Shown here: one piece after another, positions 31,634 through 33,710 of the stretch
Position numbering within the stretch: position 1 is the first letter of the stretch
Layout: each line of letters starts with the position of its first letter
Assembly: GCA_037440125.1 (NCBI GenBank)
Contig: JBBIUU010000024.1
Location: 1-33,710, forward strand
DNA length: 33,710 bases
Origin: JAKAJA01 sp037440125
GTDB lineage: Bacteria > Acidobacteriota > UBA4820 > DSQY01
Reading direction: 5' to 3'
Translations under genes and position numbers: made by a program
The notes under the pieces: model-generated
Told to the model about the DNA's origin: nothing
Databases searched by the model: none
What the model saw: only the letters and a program-made list of their open reading frames with translations

Positions 31634-32748
31634 TCATCTTCGGACCTCCGCGAGCGCTCCCTCCTCGCGGTCCTTCTCCTCGATGAGCGAGACGAAGACC
31701 TCCTCGAGGGAGNNNNNNNNNNNNNNNNNNNNNNNNNNNNNNNNNNNNNNNNNNNNNNNNNNNNNNNNNNNNNNNNNNNNNNNNNNNNNNNNNNNNNNNN
31801 NNNNNNNNNNNNTCCCTCCTCGCGGTCCTTCTCCTCGATGAGCGAGACGAAGACCTCCTCGAGGGAGGGGACGACGGCCTCGAGGGCCGTGCCGCCGAGG
31901 GCGGGCAGGGAGTCCTTCAGGGCCGCTTCGGCGGAGGGGGAGCCCTCGGCGATGAGGCGCAGCTCGCCGCCGAAGATGGCCGCGTCCCGGACGCCGGGCA
32001 GGGCGCCCGCGGCGTCGAGCGCGCCCGCCGGGTCGGCGCAGGCGACGCGGTAGACCTTGTCGCGCATGGCCGTGCGCTTGAGCTCCGCCGGAGTTCCCAC
32101 GGCGATGAGCTGGCCGCGGTAGATGAGGGCGAGGCGGTCGCAGTACTCCGCCTCCTCCATGTAGTGCGTCGTCACGAACACGGTGACCCCCCGTTCGGCG
32201 CTCCCGTAGATGAGGTCCCAGAAGCTCCTGCGGGTGGAGGGGTCCACCCCCGAAGTCGGTTCGTCGAGGAAGAGGACCGGGGGTTCGTGGAGGAGGGAGC
32301 AACCGAGGGCAAGGCGCTGCTTCCATCCGCCGGGGAGGAGCCCCGCGAGCTCGCGACGGCGGTCCTGCAGACCCGCCATCTCGAGGACCCACGCCTTCCG
32401 CTCGGCCCGGCGCTCCCGCCCGATGCGGTAGATGCCGCTGAAGAAGTCGAGGTTCTCCTCGACGGTGAGGTCTTCGTAGAGGCTGAAGCGCTGGCTCATG
32501 TACCCGATGTGCTGCTTCACGCGCTCGGGCTCCCGGGCGACGTCGAACCCCGCCACGGTGGCCGACCCCGAGGTCGGCTGGAGGAGGCCGCAGAGCATCT
32601 TGATGGTGGTGGACTTGCCCGCGCCGTTGGGCCCGAGAAATCCGAAGATCTCCCCCTTGGACACCTGGAGGTCCACGGCATCCACGGCGGTGAAGGCGCC
32701 GAAGCGCTTCGTCAGCTTGCTGAGCGTGACCGAGGTCTCGCCTGTCAT
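31634..32748 (-). CDS. ABC transporter ATP-binding protein (YbhF-like half 2), interrupted by assembly gap
   Basis: ATPase with Walker A GPNGAGKST, Walker B LFLDEPTSGVD, switch TTHYMEEAE, and the atypical signature LPGGWKQR in place of LSGGxxQ. A C-terminal domain of about 90 residues ends VPSLEEVFVSLIEEKDREE. Coding sequence runs from 32748 to 31813, 312 whole codons, then meets 100 Ns. The 55 bases on either side of the Ns are identical; when the duplicate and Ns are removed the frame continues with ALAEVRR and stops at 31634, giving 319 residues. Reading through the Ns instead gives a false extension to 31459. Its ATG overlaps the stop of the preceding ATPase gene (ATGA), so the pair is coupled. 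Confidence 0.87.
31658..31867. other. Scaffold gap (100 N) with 55-base duplicated flanks
   Basis: Ns occupy 31713-31812. Bases 31658-31712 and 31813-31867 are identical over 55 bases. This is the pattern left when two contigs that overlap by one assembly k-mer are joined with a default 100-N spacer. It is very unlikely to be a biological repeat, because collapsing it restores an intact reading frame. Confidence 0.92.
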
Positions 32749-33671
32749 CTCGGGGACTCCTCCGGCACCGCGGACGTGAAGACGTCCTCGAGGGAGGGGA
32801 GGGTCACCTCCATGGAGTCGAGCGGAACGGCGGCACGTTCGAGGGCGGCGCGCACGGCCGCCCTTCCGGCCTCGGGGTCCGCCACCGCGACGTGGATCCG
32901 GTCGCCGAAGGGGGTCACGTCGCCGACCCCGGCCTCCCGCAGCGCGGTGACGGCCTTGCGGATCGCCGGAGAGCGGATGTCGAGGAGGACCTTAGTCACG
33001 AGCCGTTTCACGCCCGCCGGTGTGTCGCACGCGATGAGCCGGCCTCCGTGCATGAGGCCCACGCGCGCGCAGCGCTCGGCCTCGTCGAGGTAGGACGTCG
33101 AGAGGAGGATCGTCACCCTCTCGCGCAACAACTGGTAGAGGATGCGCCAGAAGTCGCGGCGGGAGACGGGGTCCACGCCGTTCGTGGGCTCGTCGAGGAG
33201 GAGCACTCTCGGGGTATGGATCAGCGCGCAGCAGAGGCCGAGCTTCTGCTTCATGCCGCCGGAGAGAGCCCCGGCGCGCCGCCTCCCGAAGGGTTCGAGG
33301 CCGCTGAAGCCCAGCAGTCGCTGGACCCGTGGGCCGAACTCCGAGGAGGGCACGCCGTAGAGGTCCGCGTAGAAGGAAATGTTCTCCATCACCGTGAGGT
33401 CGGCGTAGAGCCCGAAGCGCTGGCTCATGTAGCCGATGTGGTCCTTCACGCCCTCCGGGTCCTTCGCCGCGTCCACGCCCGCCACCCACGCGCCGCCCGA
33501 GGTGGGGGGGAGGACGCCGGCGAGCATACGCAAGGTGGTCGTCTTGCCCGCGCCATCGGGGCCCACCAGGCCGAAGATCTCCCCCTCCGCGACGGCGAGC
33601 GTCAGGGAGTCCACCGCGCGGTTCGCGCCGAAGGCCCTGCAGAGGTTGTCCGTCCTGATCGCGTCCGGCAC
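32745..33671 (-). CDS. ABC transporter ATP-binding protein (YbhF-like half 1)
   Basis: ATPase of 308 residues: Walker A GPDGAGKTT, Q-loop GYMSQRFGLYADLTV, signature ALSGGMKQK, Walker B LLLDEPTNGVDP and the switch region STSYLDEAE, in which the usual switch histidine is replaced (STSY instead of TTHY). That substitution suggests asymmetric, partly degenerate nucleotide sites when paired with the second ATPase. The GPDGAGKTT wording matches the first half of E. coli YbhF, where both halves are fused. Start GTG 33669-33671 has GGAG six bases upstream, contributed by the adjoining repeat array. The adaptor gene expected upstream lies outside the window. Confidence 0.88.
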   Translation of the reverse strand: MPDAIRTDNLCRAFGANRAVDSLTLAVAEGEIFGLVGPDGAGKTTTLRMLAGVLPPTSGGAWVAGVDAAKDPEGVKDHIGYMSQRFGLYADLTVMENISFYADLYGVPSSEFGPRVQRLLGFSGLEPFGRRRAGALSGGMKQKLGLCCALIHTPRVLLLDEPTNGVDPVSRRDFWRILYQLLRERVTILLSTSYLDEAERCARVGLMHGGRLIACDTPAGVKRLVTKVLLDIRSPAIRKAVTALREAGVGDVTPFGDRIHVAVADPEAGRAAVRAALERAAVPLDSMEVTLPSLEDVFTSAVPEESPR

Positions 33672-33679
33672 GTCTTTCT

Positions 33680-33710
33680 CCAGCTCTCCAGCTCCTCAGC
33701 TCTCCAGCTC
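33680..33710. repeat. 8-bp tandem array, CCAGCTCT type, running off the window
   Basis: Units CCAGCTCT, CCAGCTCC, TCAGCTCT and a partial CCAGCTC run to the end of the window. On the coding (minus) strand they read as GAGCTGGA-like units that end in the ribosome binding site of the ATPase gene. The array continues past the window edge. Confidence 0.8.

Noticed and set aside
31459..31712. C-terminal extension of the second ATPase through the N run
   Set aside because: It depends on reading 100 unknown bases as codons and duplicates the VFVSLIEEKDREE segment; collapsing the overlap gives a natural stop at 31634.

Overview
The window is high-GC, densely coded bacterial DNA. MacA/MacB-like and ABC-2 exporters, a TolC channel and signal-peptide proteins point to a diderm (Gram-negative type) cell. 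Arrays of MacB-like permeases, FN3-bearing secreted proteins and an NtrC-type regulator would suit Acidobacteriota or a similar uncultured phylum, but that placement is inference. A run of 100 Ns flanked by a 55-base exact duplication shows this is a scaffolded, probably metagenome-derived, assembly.

Layout. 1-70: 5' end of a rubrerythrin gene. 282-1979: secreted beta-propeller/FN3 protein. 2374-11011: a forward exporter operon of two paralogous modules (adaptor, permease a, permease b) followed by a single LolD/MacB-type ATPase, closed by a clear terminator. 11097-15414: nitrilase-family hydrolase, Cdd1-type helix-hairpin-helix protein, UshA-type 5'-nucleotidase, IspH, and a SAM methyltransferase. 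15673-18507: large secreted M28 metallopeptidase with FN3-like domains.

18576-25767 (minus strand) is the most intriguing part. It holds a multi-pass sensor kinase and an overlapping sigma-54 activator, then a 150-base gap with a perfect 24-bp palindrome and more copies of its half-site, then a three-gene cluster: small zinc-ribbon membrane protein, membrane protein with a C-terminal Cys-Ala repeat tail, and radical SAM/SPASM enzyme with an N-terminal PqqD-like domain. I propose that this enzyme modifies the Cys-Ala tail, a RiPP-like modification of a membrane-anchored protein, possibly under control of the neighbouring two-component system.

25896-27707: zinc-ribbon membrane protein and a multi-pass membrane protein. 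27770-33671 (minus strand): a YbhFSR-like ABC-2 exporter with two separate ATPases, two permeases and a TolC-type channel; its HlyD adaptor probably lies just beyond the window.

Many gaps between genes, especially inside the exporter operons and before the radical SAM gene, carry short 7-8 bp tandem repeats, several arranged as inverted arms. They resemble in style the STRR repeats of cyanobacteria and often abut the next start codon.
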